NCBI RefSeq assembly: GCF_023898315.1
Contig: NC_064614.1
Span: forward strand, 502,092,109 to 502,156,108
Length of the DNA stretch: 64,000 nucleotides
Source: Schistocerca nitens
Taxonomy: Eukaryota > Arthropoda > Insecta > Orthoptera > Acrididae
Direction of reading: 5' to 3'
Shown: piece after piece, positions 21,131 to 33,227 of the stretch
How positions within the stretch are numbered: position 1 is the first letter of the stretch
Layout: each line of letters begins with the position of its first letter
Translations under genes and position numbers: made by a program
The notes under the pieces: model-generated
The model's input: the letters and a program-made list of their open reading frames with translations, nothing else
Told to the model about the DNA's origin: nothing
Database searches by the model: none

Positions 21131-21885
21131 TTTTAACAGTGCTTTGAGATCAGTTGAAGTTTGTTTGTGTACTTTAAACATATTTATGATGACCTGTAAT
21201 TAAAATGTTGTGAGATATAATTTTTATCCAAAAATTCAGTCAATGAACCAAACAAATACTGAACACACACTTATAAAATTCATGTGGTAAAACCTATTTG
21301 TTACTACCATTCAGTTTAATGAAAAGACCCAGGAAAAATCTTAGTAATAAAATCTATTCTGTAATGAAAACTTTATTTAGTTTTGTAAAACATTTATTCT
21401 TGTAAAACTACATTTTCTGTTTTTTGGCAATGTAAACTATATTGTTTCAACTTGTTATTGTTTACTATTCTGGAATCTTAGTAATGTTTTGCACATCAAA
21501 TTAGTTGAACTCATCAAAATAACTGTTGAACAATTTCAATAATCATGTTTCAAGTGTTAGAACCTAGATGAGCTTCCACTCCAACAGTCAAACAAGGGCA
21601 CTGTTGGTCATGATTTTGTAAGACTCAGTTGTATGTGATGTAATCTTGGGATGCAACAACAGTGTTATAAAACAGATTTACATGTTTTGGCTACATTATT
21701 TAAAAAAAGATTAGCTATGGCATAAACTGTCTGACTGTACTGGAAATCCAGGATCTAATTTTCAGATGGAGCATTCTGCAGCAAACAGGTACATCCCAAA
21801 TCTTCAACATCAAGGAAAAAAGCTAAGTACCAACATTCATGGCCCAACAAGGTCATTACATTATAAGCTCATAGATGGCATCTCC
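21131..21885. other. Unidentified insert within the Helitron relic
   Basis: A+T-rich sequence that, with about 19611-19704, separates two Helitron helicase blocks. It therefore represents one or more insertions that took place before the Tc1 landed in it. No coding motif or terminal repeat was recognised. Confidence 0.5.
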
Positions 21886-21889
21886 AAAG

Positions 21890-22460
21890 GTATTTCAGAT
21901 AACTTTCACACTGTGGAGTGGTTGTGAGAGAGGGGCATTCCTACATCAATAAATGATACCATCAATGAAATAAACCACAAAGTACTAGTCCTGTTACAAG
22001 GTGCAATTACTGACTACTGTTTATACTGAGACAGGTGCTGATGAGTCCATCCAGTTCCCAGTGGAGTGCCTAAACTCACTTGATTCTGCTGGTCTGCTGC
22101 TGCATTCCGCATTGAAACTTTGGCACAGAACATGTCAGTGTGTTACAAAGGTGCTGGCCAATGTGACTGAGTCTGACATTTTAACAGGGAAGGGAAGGAT
22201 GAAACAGTGTTCATCCATGAATACTACTAACTGCAGTGGGCCTCCCTTTTACCTTCTGGTTACTGCCATTTCCCATGTGACTTGCATTTTGGTTACAAGA
22301 AATAAGACACAGGGGCAATCGGGAGTGGAACTGTCATTCCTGTGTTTCTCCTATTGACATCTGTATGTTTCTTGCTCAATGGTGGATTCACCCCCAGAAT
22401 TTCTATGTCCTCATGCCTGGAGGTGTAATGAGGAACATTGTGTACAATCATATCTTAAGT
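21890..22460 (+). pseudogene. Helitron helicase C-terminal fragment
   Basis: The sequence resumes with EWL, stop, ERGIPTSINDTINEINHKVL (about 21914-21980), then a frameshift. It then gives FPVECLNSLDSAGLLLHSAL (about 22054-22113), ANVTESDILTGKGRM (about 22157-22201), RNKTQGQSGVELSFLCFSY (about 22300-22355) and LYVSCSMV near 22361. These match the end of Helitron/Pif1 helicases: the PTEFLNSL block, the ILTGK block, the NKAQGQS motif and the LYVACSRV motif VI, whose arginine is changed here. Stops and frameshifts show it is not functional. Confidence 0.82.
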
Positions 22461-22469
22461 TAAATAAGT

Positions 22470-22857
22470 ATTACAGTCAATTATCTATATTTCATACTAC
22501 TTTCCTTGATGTGAATGATCTATCTACAGATGCGCTCTTCTATTTGCAAAATTATCTCTGTGATTACTTCATAATTTCTGTGCTGCAGCTTCATTTATGG
22601 GGCACTGACATGTCTTTGATGTGGCACTGCATAGACTGTTCACAATACTTGACAGCCACTTAACAGATTGGATTAAATAAACACTCCACATCTCCTGCAC
22701 AGAGTGGTGGTGGTGGTGGTGGTGGGGGGGGGGGGGGGAGGGTGGAGGAAGATATGTATATATAAAGGGTGGAGGAAGACATGTGCAATATATGTGTTGA
22801 CCACATACACAGCAAAGATGCAAGTTAAAGGCTAGTGTAATATAAATTTAAGTGTTA
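22470..22857. repeat. Repeat-rich spacer with TGG/poly-G tract
   Basis: 'taaataaacactccacatct' near 22674 is shared with 10121. It is followed by (TGG)n and a run of about 16 G at 22705-22738. No gene is visible. Confidence 0.6.
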
Positions 22858-23263
22858 GGCAGTCTTTTTCTGAAGGTATTTGTGTGACACATAGCCTTGC
22901 ATGGAAATGAAAATGGATAACAGGTAATTCTAACAGATAATTCAGACAAGAAGAGAAAAGAAGCTTTTGAAATGTGGTGTTGTAGCGTAATGTAGAACAT
23001 TAGTTGGAAAGATAGAATAACTGTTGAGGAGGTACTGGAAAAAATAGTAGGTCACATTCTGAGGTATTCAGGGATACTGGAAGAAAGTGTTGGGGTAAAT
23101 ATTATAGAAAGAGACCAGGCTTGAACACAGTAAGCAGCATCAAATAAATTTAGGTTGTGGTAGTTATGCAGAGATGAAGAAACTTGCACAGGACAGATTC
23201 GGGTGATGAGCTGTATCAAACCAGTCTTTGGAATGAAGAAAACAACAACAACAACAACAACAA
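22858..23263 (+). pseudogene. RTE LINE 3' end (copy B)
   Basis: Aligned with the better RTE copies it starts at the block 'tctgaaggtatttgtgtga' and runs through 'gcttttgaaatgtggtgttg' and 'gatgaagaaacttgcacagg'. It finishes 'atcaaaccagtctttggaat' plus AAC repeats (about 23240-23263), the standard RTE tail. It is a strongly 5'-truncated copy with several deletions. Confidence 0.82.
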
Positions 23264-23797
23264 CGGAATTTTAAAATGTTCATTGGTGGTATTCATAACC
23301 CTTCTACAAGAAACACATATCTGTGGCTCAATAACAGTATGTCTAAATCCCTACCACCATACTACATGAAAAATTTCCTCTCTTATCATAAAGTACAGTT
23401 AATTTCATACACCAGATGTGACAGTGAGTTGACAAAGAGGCTGCGTCATGAAACAGATCTGATAAGACTACAAATTCTTTGGCAGCAGCTTCTGCTATTA
23501 GTCTACCAACATGGAACAGCTTGACATCTGCAAGAAATAATAATTGTTTTTATGATAACAAATGAGTTTAGCCACAGACAAGCAGAAGGCTGGTGATGAC
23601 CAAAAGCCAACAATCAGACAATGCAACAGCAGTTACAAGAGGTTTTCTTATTTCTTGCATCACAGAATTTAATTTTGCCCAGTTAAAGAAAGAGAAATAA
23701 CCTAACTTTAAATATTATTCTACTTCAATAAGATGTGATCTCACTATTGTAAAAGTCTTTGCTTTTGGAGATGAATGCTGAACCACTCAGCTAATGT
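23264..23797. other. Unassigned
   Basis: Two overlapping short frames (23184-23524) carry no recognised motif. The rest is A+T-rich. Nothing could be named. Confidence 0.4.
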
Positions 23798-23942
23798 TGT
23801 TGTTGTTGTTGTTGTTGGTTTTGTGGTCTTCAGTCCAAAGAGTGGCTTCATGCAGCTCTTCATGTTATTCTATCTTGCGCTATCCTCATCAGTCTCTGGA
23901 AAGTACTGCAACCTACATCCTTTCAAATCTGCTTACTGTTAG

Positions 23943-24043
23943 TTAGTTCATTCATTAGTTAGTTGGTTACATGTTCCATGGATCATTTTGCATGACAGAT
24001 CATAATGATGTGGAATAAGTAATTTTACCTTCATATTGCAAAC
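23943..24043. repeat. Repeat tail inside RTE copy C
   Basis: The segment 'ggttacatgttccatggatc' followed by 'gatcataatgatgtggaata' looks like the 3' end of another abundant dispersed repeat (LINE-like), with TTAG repeats at its start. The identification is tentative. Confidence 0.4.
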
Positions 24044-25496
24044 AAAAAGAGGTCTAATGAACTTATATCTGGAAATACATGGTTTCCACGCTAGAGACCA
24101 TTTATTCAATCATACATTGTTACGGAGACTGTAATCTAATATATGCTATGCTGTGCAGCCAGTTACAATATGCACAGTTTCCTCCTAGAGGGGCATACTC
24201 TTCCTCATACATTAGGTCCCAGTGCCCTCTCCTGCCACAGTAATTGGTAACGTTATGTCCAAGTCATTTCTCTTGCTTACTCACCTCGCAATGGATGTGA
24301 CACAGCATTGTACACAATGGTTCTGTATTTGAATTGAGAGCTTGCGGATATGGTGTTTACTTATGGAAAGGAAAATCAGAACGGGCAGTGGGCAGCATGG
24401 TTGCATCAGGAGACCTATCCCTGCCATCAACAACCATAGCATTCAGTGTTTGCAATAGTGCTTTGCCATTTGCCTGAGACAGGGTCATTTTACGAAGCAG
24501 AAAATCATGAAGGATGTACTCAAAATGTTTGGACACCAGACTTGGAGGAAAACATGGTTAACCCTGTGGAAGGTGACCAATGTGTCAGTACCAGGCAGTT
24601 GGCTGTCAGTCAGTACACGGTAAGGCAGATGACTGTGTGGAACATTCTCCATGACAATTACTACTACCCTTATCACTTACAGCTTGTGCAGGGCTTACTA
24701 GTGACAGACTTTCTACATCAGGAATGGTTTTGTCACTGGTTTCCTCACCAGCCAACCATGATTCCAGGAATTATGTCATCAATCCTATTCACAGATGAGG
24801 CCACCTTTACATGGAGTGGTATCTTCAACTTTCATAATAGTCGTATGTGGGATAGTATGCAGAACCCCCATGGTATGGTGACAGCGAATCATCAGCATTG
24901 GTGCAGCCAGAATGTGTGGGCTAAGATAATTGGCAACAATATTTTGGGACCAGTCTTTCTTCCACATCACCTAATAAGCTGGAAGTATCAGCATTTCTTG
25001 TGGATGACTTTGTTTCTCCTGCTGGAAGTGCCATTGACAATTTGAAGGGTTATGTGGCTGCTGTATGATGGTGCTCCAGCTCACTTCACCATTAACATCT
25101 GGACACATCTCAATCATGTCTTCCCTGGTCAATGTTTAAGATGAAGGGATCCAGTTGCATGGCTCATTCACCAGGTCTCAACCCATGCAATTTCTGGTTA
25201 TGGGGCTATCTCAAAAGTTTTGTGTATGCAAAGACCATTCCAGATGTGGAGACACTGGAGCAGTGTATTCATGCTGTGTTTGACACTGTTCAAATGCAAC
25301 CTGGCTGATGTGAGACAGAACATACTGTGGCATGTACACACTTGGACTGAGGCACATAGAAACCATTTTCAACAAATACTGCAACTGTGGCTGCATGTTA
25401 TAGTGTCTCCAGTCTCTGAAACAATGCATGATGGAATAAATAGTCTCCAATGTGGAAACCATGCATTTCTGGGCATACGTTCATTAGATTTTTTTA
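24044..25496 (+). mobile_element. Decayed mariner-type transposon inside RTE copy C
   Basis: Imperfect inverted repeats of about 45 bp lie at 24044-24090 and 25453-25496, sharing TCTAATGAAC and CATGGTTTCCAC blocks. Between them a plus-strand transposase relic reads in family order: an N-terminal YGKENQNGQWAAWLHQ-like HTH (about 24362), WTPDLEENMVNPVEGDQCVS (about 24529-24588), ILFTDEATFTWSG with the first catalytic Asp (about 24785-24823), NVWAKIIGNNILGPVFL (about 24909-24960) and DGAPAHF with the second Asp (about 25068-25090). An FWLWGYLKSFVYAKT-like stretch (about 25193-25235) follows the third. The frame is open for 199 codons (24446-25045) and then broken. Confidence 0.8.
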
Positions 25497-26599
25497 TTCC
25501 ATATTCTCCCATCGATCAATTCCTAGTTTGTACACAGTGGAAAAATCACCCTGTATTTTTACATTCTGAACATTTCTAAGTGTCTCCCTCAATGACTTTG
25601 ACTGCCCACACTTCCCTCCAGTACTAAATTGATGATTCCTTGATGGATCAGAATGTGTCCCGTCAACTGATCTCTTCTTTTAGTCAAGTTGTGCTGCAAA
25701 TTACTGTTCTCCCCAATTCTATTTAGCTCATTTTCATTAGTTATGTGATGTCTCATCTAATCTTCAACATTCATATGTAGCTCAATAGCTCAAAAGCTTC
25801 TACTCCCTTCTCTACTGAACTGCTTATTCCCCAAGTTTCACTTCCATACATAGCTCCTCTTCAGACAATTACCCCCTGAAAAGATTTTCTAACACTTAAA
25901 TTTATATTTTATGTTACCGTATTCTCTTCTTCAGAAGCATTTTTCTTGCCATTGCAACAGTCTACATTTTATATTCTCTCCACTTTAGCCACCATCAGTT
26001 ATTTTATTGCCCAAATAGCAAAATTCACCTACTACTTTAAATGTCTCATTTCTTAATACAATTCCCACAGTGTCACATGATTTAATTTGACAACATTCCA
26101 TCACCACTGATTTTCTTTTGTTGATGTTCATCTTATGTCCTCCTTTCAAGACACTTTCCATTCCATTCAACTGCTCTTCCAAGTCATTTGTTGTCTCTGA
26201 CAGAATTACAATGTCATCAGCATATGTCAAAGCTTTTATTTCTTTCCGCAGAACTTTCCTTTATTGTTTACTAATGCACAGATTGAATAACAGCAGGGAT
26301 CAATTACAGCCCTGTATCACTCCCTTATCAACCACTGTTTCCCTTTCATGCACCTCAGCTGTCATAGCTGCTGTCTGGTTTCTATACAAGTTGTAAATAG
26401 CGTTATGCTCCCTGTATTTTATCCCTGCTACCTTCAGTGCTTCAAAGACTGTATTCTCTTCAACATTGTCAAAACCTTTCTCTAATTCTACAAATTCTAT
26501 AATCATATTTTTGCCTTTCCCTAATCTATTTTTTAAGATAAGGGTCAGTATTGTCTTGAATTTTCCTACATTTCCCCAGAGTGCAGCTAATAAGATATT

Positions 26600-29500
26600 A
26601 TTATTGGAAAGTGTCTTAGTGATACAGATAGCCGTACCATAGGTGCAACCACAATGGAGGGGTATCTGTTGAGAGGCCAGACAAACGTGTGGTTCCTGAA
26701 GAGGGGCAGCAGCCTTTTCAGTAGTTGCAGGGGCAACAGTCTGGATGATTGACTGATCTGGCCTTGTAACACTAACCAAAACAGCTTTGCTGTGCTGGTA
26801 CTGCGAACGGCTGAAAGCAAGGGGAAACTACGGCCGTAATTTTTCCCGAGGGCATGCAGCTTTACTGTATGGTTTAATGATGGTGGCGTTCTCTTGGGTA
26901 AAATATTCCGGAGGTAAAATAGTCCCTCATTCAGGTCTCCGGACGAGGACTACTCAGGAGGACGTCGTTATCAGGAGAAAGAAAACTGGCGTTCTACGGA
27001 TCGGAGCATGGAATGTCAGATCCCTTAATCGGGCAGGTAGGTTAGAAAATTTAAAAAGGGGAATGGATAGGTTAAAGTTAGATATAGTGGGAATTAGTGA
27101 TGTTCGGTGGCAGGAGGAACAACACTTTTGGTCAGGCGAATACAGGGTTATAAATACAAAATCAAATAGGGGTAATGCAGGAGTAGGTTTAATAATGAAT
27201 AAAAAAATAGGAGTGCGGATAAGCTACTACAAACAGCATAGTGAACGCATTATTGTGCCCAAGATAGACACGAAGCCCATGCCTACCACAGTAGTACAAG
27301 TTTATATGCCAACTAGCTCTGCAGATGACAAAGAAATTGAAGAAATGTATGTTGAAATAAAAGAAATTATTCAGATAGTGAAGGGAGACGAAAATTTAAT
27401 AGTCATGGGTGACTGGAATTCGGTAGTAGGAAAAGGGAGAGAAGGAAACGTAGTAGGTGAATATGGATTGGGGGGAAGAAATGATAGAGGAAGCCGTCTG
27501 GTAGAATTTTACACAGAGCACAACTTAATCATAGCTAACACTTGGTTCAAGAATCATAAAAGAAGGTTGTATACATGGAAGAAGCCTGGACATACTGACA
27601 GGTTTCAGATAGATTATATAATGGTAAGACAGAGATTTAGGTTTTAAATTGTAAGACATTTCCAAGGGCAGATGTGGACTCTGACCACAATCTATTGGTT
27701 TTGAACTGTAGATTAAAACTGCAAAAAGGTGGGAATTTAAGGAGATGGGACCTGGATAAACTAACTAAACCAGAGGTTGTACAGAGTTTCAAAGAGAGCA
27801 TAAGGGAACAATTGACAGGAATGGGGGAAAGAAATACAGTAGAAGAAGAATGAGTAGCTTTGAGGGATGAAGTAGTGAAGGCAGCAGAGGATGAAGTAGG
27901 TAAAAAGACGAGGGCTGCTAGAAATCTTTGGGTAACAGAAGAGATAATGAATTTAACTGATGAAAGGAGAAAATACAAAAATTTAGTAAATGAAGCAGGC
28001 AAAAAAGAATACAAACGTCTCAAAAATGAGATTGACAGGAAGTGCACAGTGGCTAAGCAGGGATGGCTAGAGGACAAGTGTAAGGATGTAGAGGCTTATC
28101 TCACGAGGGGTAAGATAGATACTGCCTACAGGAAAATTAAAGAGACCTTTGGAGAAAAGAGAACCACTTGTATGAATATCAAGAGCTCAGATGGAAACCC
28201 AGTTCTAAGCAAAGAAGGGAAAGCAGAAAGGTGGAAGGAGTATATAGAGAGTCTATACAAGGGCAATGTACTTGAGGACAATATTATGGAAACGGAAGAG
28301 GATGTAGATGAAGATGAAATGGGAGATATGATATTGCGTAAAGAGTTTGACAGAGCACTGAAAGACCTGAGTCGAAACCAGGCCCTGGGAGTAGACAACA
28401 TTCCATTAGAACTACTGACAGCCTTGGGAGAGCCAGTCCAGACAAAACTCTACCATCTGGTGAGAAAGATATATGAGACAGGCGAAATACCCTCAGACTT
28501 CAAGAAGAATATAATAATTCCAATCCCAAAGAAAGCAGGTGTTGACAGATGTGAAAATTACCGAACTATCAGTTTAATAAGTCACGGCTGCAAAATACTA
28601 ACACAAATTATTTACAGACGAATGGAAAAACTAGTAGAAGCCAACCTCGGGGAAGATCAGTTTGGATTCCGTAGAAATATTGGAACACGTGAGGCAATAC
28701 TGACCCTACGACTTATCTTAGAAGCTAGATTAAAGAAGGGCAAACCTATGTTTCTAGCATTTGTAGACTTAGAGAAAGCTATTGACAATGTTGACTGGAA
28801 TACTCTCTTTCAAATTCTGAAGGTGGCAGGGGTAAAATACAGGGAGCGAAAGGCTATTTACAATTTGTACAGAAACTAGATGGCAGTTATAATAGTCGAG
28901 GGACATGAAAGAGAAGCAGTGGTTGGGAAGGGAGTGAGACAGGGTTGTAGCCTCTCCATGGTGTTATTCAATCTGTATATTGAGCAAGCAGTGAAGGAAA
29001 CAAAAGAAAAATTCAGAGTAGGTATTAAAATCCATGGAGAAGAAATAAAAACTTTAAGGTTCGCCGATGACATTGTAATTCTGTCAGAGACAGCAAAGGA
29101 CTTCGAAGAGCAGTTGAACGGAATGGATAGAGTCTTGAAAGGAGGATATAAGATGAACATCAACAAAAGCAAAATGAGGATCATGGAATTTAGTCGAATT
29201 AAGTCGGGTGATGCTGAGGGAATTAGATTAGGAAATGAGACACTTAAAGTAGTAAAGGAATTTTGCTATTTGGGGAGCAAAATAGCTGATGATGGTCGGA
29301 GTAGAGAGGATATAAAATGTAGACTGGCAATGGCAACGAAAGCATTTCTGAAGAAGAGAAATTTGTTAACATCGAGTATAGATTTAAGTGTCAGGAAGTC
29401 ATTTCTGAAAGTATTTGTATGGAGTGTAGCCATGTATGGAAGTGAAACATGGTCGATAAATAGTTTGGACAAGAAGAGAATAGAAGCTTTTGAAATGTGG

Positions 29501-29872
29501 TGCTACAGAAGAATGCTAAAGATTAGATGGGTTGATCACATAACTAATGAGGAGGTACTGAATAGGACTGGTGAGAAGAGAAATTTAGATTAGATGGGTT
29601 GATCACATAACTAATGAGGAGGTACTGAATAGGACTGGGGAGAAGAGAAATTTGTGGCACAACTTGACTAAAGAAGGAATCGGTTGGTAGGACATGTTCT
29701 GAGCATGGAGGGTAAAAATCATAGAGGGAGACCAAAAGATGAATACACTAAGCAGATTCAGAAGGATGTAGGTTGCAGTAGTTACTGGGAGATGAAGAAG
29801 CTTGCACAGGATATAGTAGCATGGAGAGCTGCATCAAACCAGTCTCAGGACTGAAGACCACAACAACAACAT
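26600..29872 (+). pseudogene. Near full-length RTE LINE (copy D)
   Basis: The copy lacks about the first 40 bp of the family 5' end but otherwise runs from the leader ('gatacagatagccgtacc') to the (AAC) tail after 'ctcaggactgaagaccacaa'. The endonuclease frame is 26787-27647, with GAWNVRSL, the motif II Glu replaced by Asp (SDVRW), and MGDWNSV. The RT frames are 27860-28879 and 28880-29593 (VDLEKAIDNV, RQGCSLSMVLFNLYIEQAV, RFADDIVIL). Four lesions are visible: a 7-bp deletion near 27640 between AGG repeats, TGG to TGA at 27851-27853, CAG to TAG at 28877-28879, and a 67-bp tandem duplication (29521-29587 and 29588-29654). It is non-functional as it stands. Confidence 0.92.
29521..29654 (+). 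repeat. 67-bp tandem duplication in RTE copy D
   Basis: The unit beginning 'gattagatgggttgatcaca' occurs twice head to tail, with two single-base differences. Because 67 is not a multiple of three, it shifts the reading frame. Confidence 0.95.
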
Positions 29873-30189
29873 TGGGAAGTATTTTCACACTGTTCTAATA
29901 GCAGTTAACATAAGAAGCTCATTAGATGACAAATAAATGCAGTTGTAAGAAATGCCTGTAGTGGTCTCCTGGAGCCAAAAAATTAACTCTTGAGTGGGCA
30001 CACCATTTTTCATAACACCAGTTGGTGCATGGCATACTTTGTACACATGTAAAAAATAGCTGTCTTTATTTTACCAAAGTAAACATGTATGAGCTAAATT
30101 GCAATTTAACTTTACATTAATTAAACAATGATAAAATAGACTTACATTATACAAACTGAATAATTGTTTAATCAAACAATGATAAAGTA
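29873..30189. other. Unassigned
   Basis: A+T-rich. 'taattgtttaatcaaacaat' is a short local inverted pair around 30160. No gene is seen. Confidence 0.4.
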
Positions 30190-32141
30190 AACTTCCATTA
30201 TATCAATCTGTTGTTGCAGCTGACTTTACATTACTCTAGCTCAACACTTTTCTTAAGCATACACACTGCAGAGTAACACTGCAATATGAAATGATGTGTG
30301 ATTTCTATATTGACACAGTATAAATTATCACAGATTTCTTTGGATCTGCATATTTGATTGTCTTGCACTTTTTCAAGGACTGTGTGATACTTCCATATGT
30401 GCATTGTTTTCACATGTCCTCCACAAACAAAGCTATGGCATGAGTCACACCTTATGCTACTAGATGTGTGTTTTGCTTGACCATATGTTACACACTATGT
30501 TCTTTTCTCAGTGGCAGGCTCCTCAGTTCTTTCAATCCATGGTTCTTTGTATTCCGCGAAGGAAGCCGCTATGTCAGCAGTGCACTAGATGAGCCTTCAT
30601 AAGAGAAAATTCTGATTCTTTCACAAAAATAATGGTCATCTGTTTTGAATTTACCTTTGTATGAAAAATGCGTTGATCAGTGATTCCTGCTGTTTCTATT
30701 AGAACACAGAATACAACAAATAGCCATCTTAGTATCACCCATGTGACCGAATACACACCTGCCAGCTGATTGGCTGTGATGACTCCTCCCTTTGTTACAT
30801 TGTAATCCAAAACTATCTCTGGCTTACCTGTACATATAGTTGAAAGTAGTAAAACAGCAATTTATTATTTTTTAAATTCAAAACTAACATCATGTCAGAG
30901 ATATAAAGTAGAGTGAAATGGTCAACCCTACCTTTCTCAACCAAATTTCTTGTGGGTTCTCACTTTTGTTTGTTCTCAATGTATCTATGCATGTTAGCCA
31001 CTTCTGCAACAAGAAGATGACTGAGAAATAGCTGGTGTATCAGTTATCCATTGTAAAATTTCTTGGAGCCTTTAGTGTGAGTAACAAGCCTTCCTACAAC
31101 ATCACAGGGAGAACTGGAAGCATCATATGGTCTTGTAAGTTGTTTCCCACAATACACATCAATATTACTTGTGAAAAATATTTTAGCATCTGATAAAACA
31201 AAAATCTTCATCCTATATTTTCTCAGTTTGTTCAGGACTTACTGATCGAAAGAACAGTGACCCCAGAAAGCTTGCAACTTTTCATCTACTGTCACAAATT
31301 TTTACCTACACTGTAACTGTTCTTGCAGTTCACCACAGAGTCATCTAATATTTGTGTAATTGCAGCAAGTTTCTGTTGTACTTATTTATTGTCTTGTGCT
31401 CTTGTCATCAAAATGTATACAATTTATTAAAAGGGACAGAAATCTTCTGGAACTTGTCACAGCTCTTGTATTCTCCAGACATGTGCCATTTGTTAACCAC
31501 AGTTCAGTGACATTAGTGTGGTTTGCTTTCTTGGCCCTGAAGACATACAGCTGTACAAATAATGCCATTATTTCAAACCTTGTAGTTTCCTTAGCGTCCC
31601 TTTCTTTGGAATATTGTACACTTTTTTTCTTACGTTGGATAAATAAGTTCATGTATCTTACTATTTCATCAGTCATTTCCAAGCTATGTATTGTCCATAA
31701 ATCTCTGTTTCACTTGTGATCCCTCTGAGAACATGTTTAGGCCCAGGAAATATTTTACAATAGTCTTTCTTTTGGTTTTGGTGATCATATTAGCACATAT
31801 TTTGTTCCATTTACATGTTTTACCCCTCCCAGTAAAAATATCGTCAGGGGGAGTGACTGTTCAGAGTCATCATGTGACTCGTGTTCTTGTTCAGAATCTG
31901 AATTGTGGTCACTTTGTGTGATAAGTTCCTCTTCTTCCTCAGAGTTGGTGTCATTTTCATTGCCTGGTATAGTGTTGAAGCCTGGATCCTCATTGAGTAG
32001 CCACTCAAGCTCATTGTCGGTCAGCTTTGATCTGATCCTGCACAGCATCACAAGAACCCACTTGCTACTTGTTATATTTCGCTGCACATAAAAGATAACG
32101 AAAAAAATTAAAGGAAATATTACATATTTGACTAGGCACAT
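30190..32141 (-). pseudogene. piggyBac-like transposase relic
   Basis: Fragments in order on the minus strand are: an acidic N-terminus with LTDNELEWLLNED and an Asp/Glu/Ser-rich stretch (about 32020-31840); DEIVRYMNLFIQRKKK to LWLTNGTCLENTRAV (31682-31386), matching the start of the DDE_Tnp_1_7 domain; a degenerate core with CGKQLTRPYDASSSPC-like sequence (about 31160-31110); DYNVTKGGVITANQLAGVYS (30807-30748), the hallmark of the catalytic domain end; and a cysteine-rich region with CDSCHSFVCGGH (about 30460-30420). This is the plan of TTAA-specific piggyBac transposases. Frameshifts break it into at least five pieces. No TTAA-flanked terminal repeats could be proved. Confidence 0.83.
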
Positions 32142-33138
32142 GGCATGGTTTGAAAACCAACAAGTAAACTCACCCTAAGGATACACTTTGATTTTGACTG
32201 GATTTGAATTTATTGAAATGTAGAGCAAATAAGAAACACATTTTTTTATATGTGTCCATATAACTGCTAAGGGGGCAAATTGCACCCTTGAAAAAACTGT
32301 GTTAAATATTTCTGAATAAATGCTGCTGAAATGATAAGAGATATAAGAAAACTTCAAATGAAAGTTCTATAGTTCTTAGTGTATATTAAACAGTGCACCC
32401 AAATTTGTTGAAATATCCCTTATTAGTTTTCATTTTGACATTTGACTAATAGCAAAATGTTTTGTGTTGTCAATACTAAATTCAGTCATATAAGGTGAAG
32501 TGGTATTCCAAAGATGTACTTGTCAGGAATAAGCTGGAAATATCTCTATATTACTTTACATGCCTCCGATATGCGTCTGTTTCAATGCCAATTGTCATGT
32601 TGAGCTGTTTAATATGTCTTTCCCAGATAAATACATTCATACTGTGTATTCCATATATTTCTTCAATTTCAAGAAATATAAAAATAATATCCTCTGTTGT
32701 ATGTGTATTTTCTTTTTACATTTGGTGCACTGTTCTTGCTTTCAAGTTGTAACCTTCTCAGATTTAATTATGTTATATTTGAAATTGTTTATACATTATT
32801 GTTGTAAAATTATTGTAAACCTGTACAATAATGAGGAAGCACAGAATTTTTTACATCAATGAATACATTTTGATTTTGCCCACCAAGCACATCGGACAAC
32901 TGTAATTTAATGACAGGAGCAGGAAGGAAGAGATGACTCTCCCTCTCTTTCCCTGAGCTGACCAATATCACCCAAACAAATGGACAGCAAAATGGTAAAA
33001 AGTGGTGTGAGGGAAACACTTTGTGCCAGGACACCAATTTCACATCACTGATTGTGATGCCGACATGCCAAATGTCGGAACGCAGCCTACTCTTTCTCTC
33101 GGCCCACATCTTCAAGAACTAGAATATTTAATTGTTCA
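32142..33138. other. Unassigned A+T-rich sequence
   Basis: Short frames occur (for example 32495-32752 and 32560-32862), but with hydrophobic, low-complexity translations and no recognised domain. Confidence 0.4.

Positions 33139-33139
<1 letters not shown>

Positions 33140-33182
<43 letters not shown>
33140..33182. repeat. (CA)n microsatellite
   Basis: About 21 uninterrupted CA units. Confidence 0.95.
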
Positions 33183-33186
<4 letters not shown>

Positions 33187-33227
33187 TATTATAGATAAAG
33201 GGAAAATGTCAATGAACTTAATACAAG

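Larger units (their letters stand above)
14650..22460 (+). mobile_element. Helitron relic, fragmented by later insertions
   Basis: Successive plus-strand fragments follow the order of a Helitron Rep/helicase protein: N-terminal repeats (14650-15150), the region before Rep (15160-15700), Rep (about 15720-17860), the helicase P-loop (about 17880-18314), helicase motif II (19251-19610) and the terminal helicase motifs (about 21890-22460). Gaps are explained by a CR1 LINE at 18315-19244 and by unknown sequence plus a Tc1 between about 19611 and 21890. No clear 5' TC end or 3' hairpin-CTRR end was located, so both termini are approximate. Many stops and frameshifts show it is long dead. Confidence 0.88.
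23798..26585 (-). pseudogene. RTE LINE, interrupted (copy C)
   Basis: The 3' end with (TTG)n and 'gtggtcttcagtccaaagag' lies at 23798-23942. The alignment to other RTE copies stops after 'aatctgcttactg' and resumes at about 25578 with 'gtctccctcaatgac', running to about 26585. On the minus strand YADDIVILSETTNDLEEQ is readable (about 26229-26176), with the palm motif EKGFDNV near 26480. The 1.63-kb gap holds a LINE-like tail and a mariner. Stops and frameshifts are common; the endonuclease half is missing. Confidence 0.82.

Noticed and set aside
24446..25045. 199-codon frame as a host gene
   Set aside because: Its sequence follows mariner transposase motifs in order (FTDEATFTW and others) and lies between inverted repeats.
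25536..25555. Mariner terminal repeat (aaaaatcaccctgta)
   Set aside because: Looks like a common mariner end but has no inverted partner at a sensible distance; the mariner here ends at about 25496 by its own repeats.
26787..27647. Host APE-type DNA repair endonuclease
   Set aside because: Same protein precedes RT in RTE copies here, with RTE leader and tail; it is the retrotransposon endonuclease.
29983..30005. Left end of a piggyBac element at TTAA followed by CTCTTGAGTGGGCA
   Set aside because: Plausible, but no matching inverted copy next to a TTAA was found beyond 32141.
30574..30810. 78-codon frame as a membrane protein
   Set aside because: The hydrophobic stretch is the known DYN-TKGGV catalytic-domain end of piggyBac transposases.
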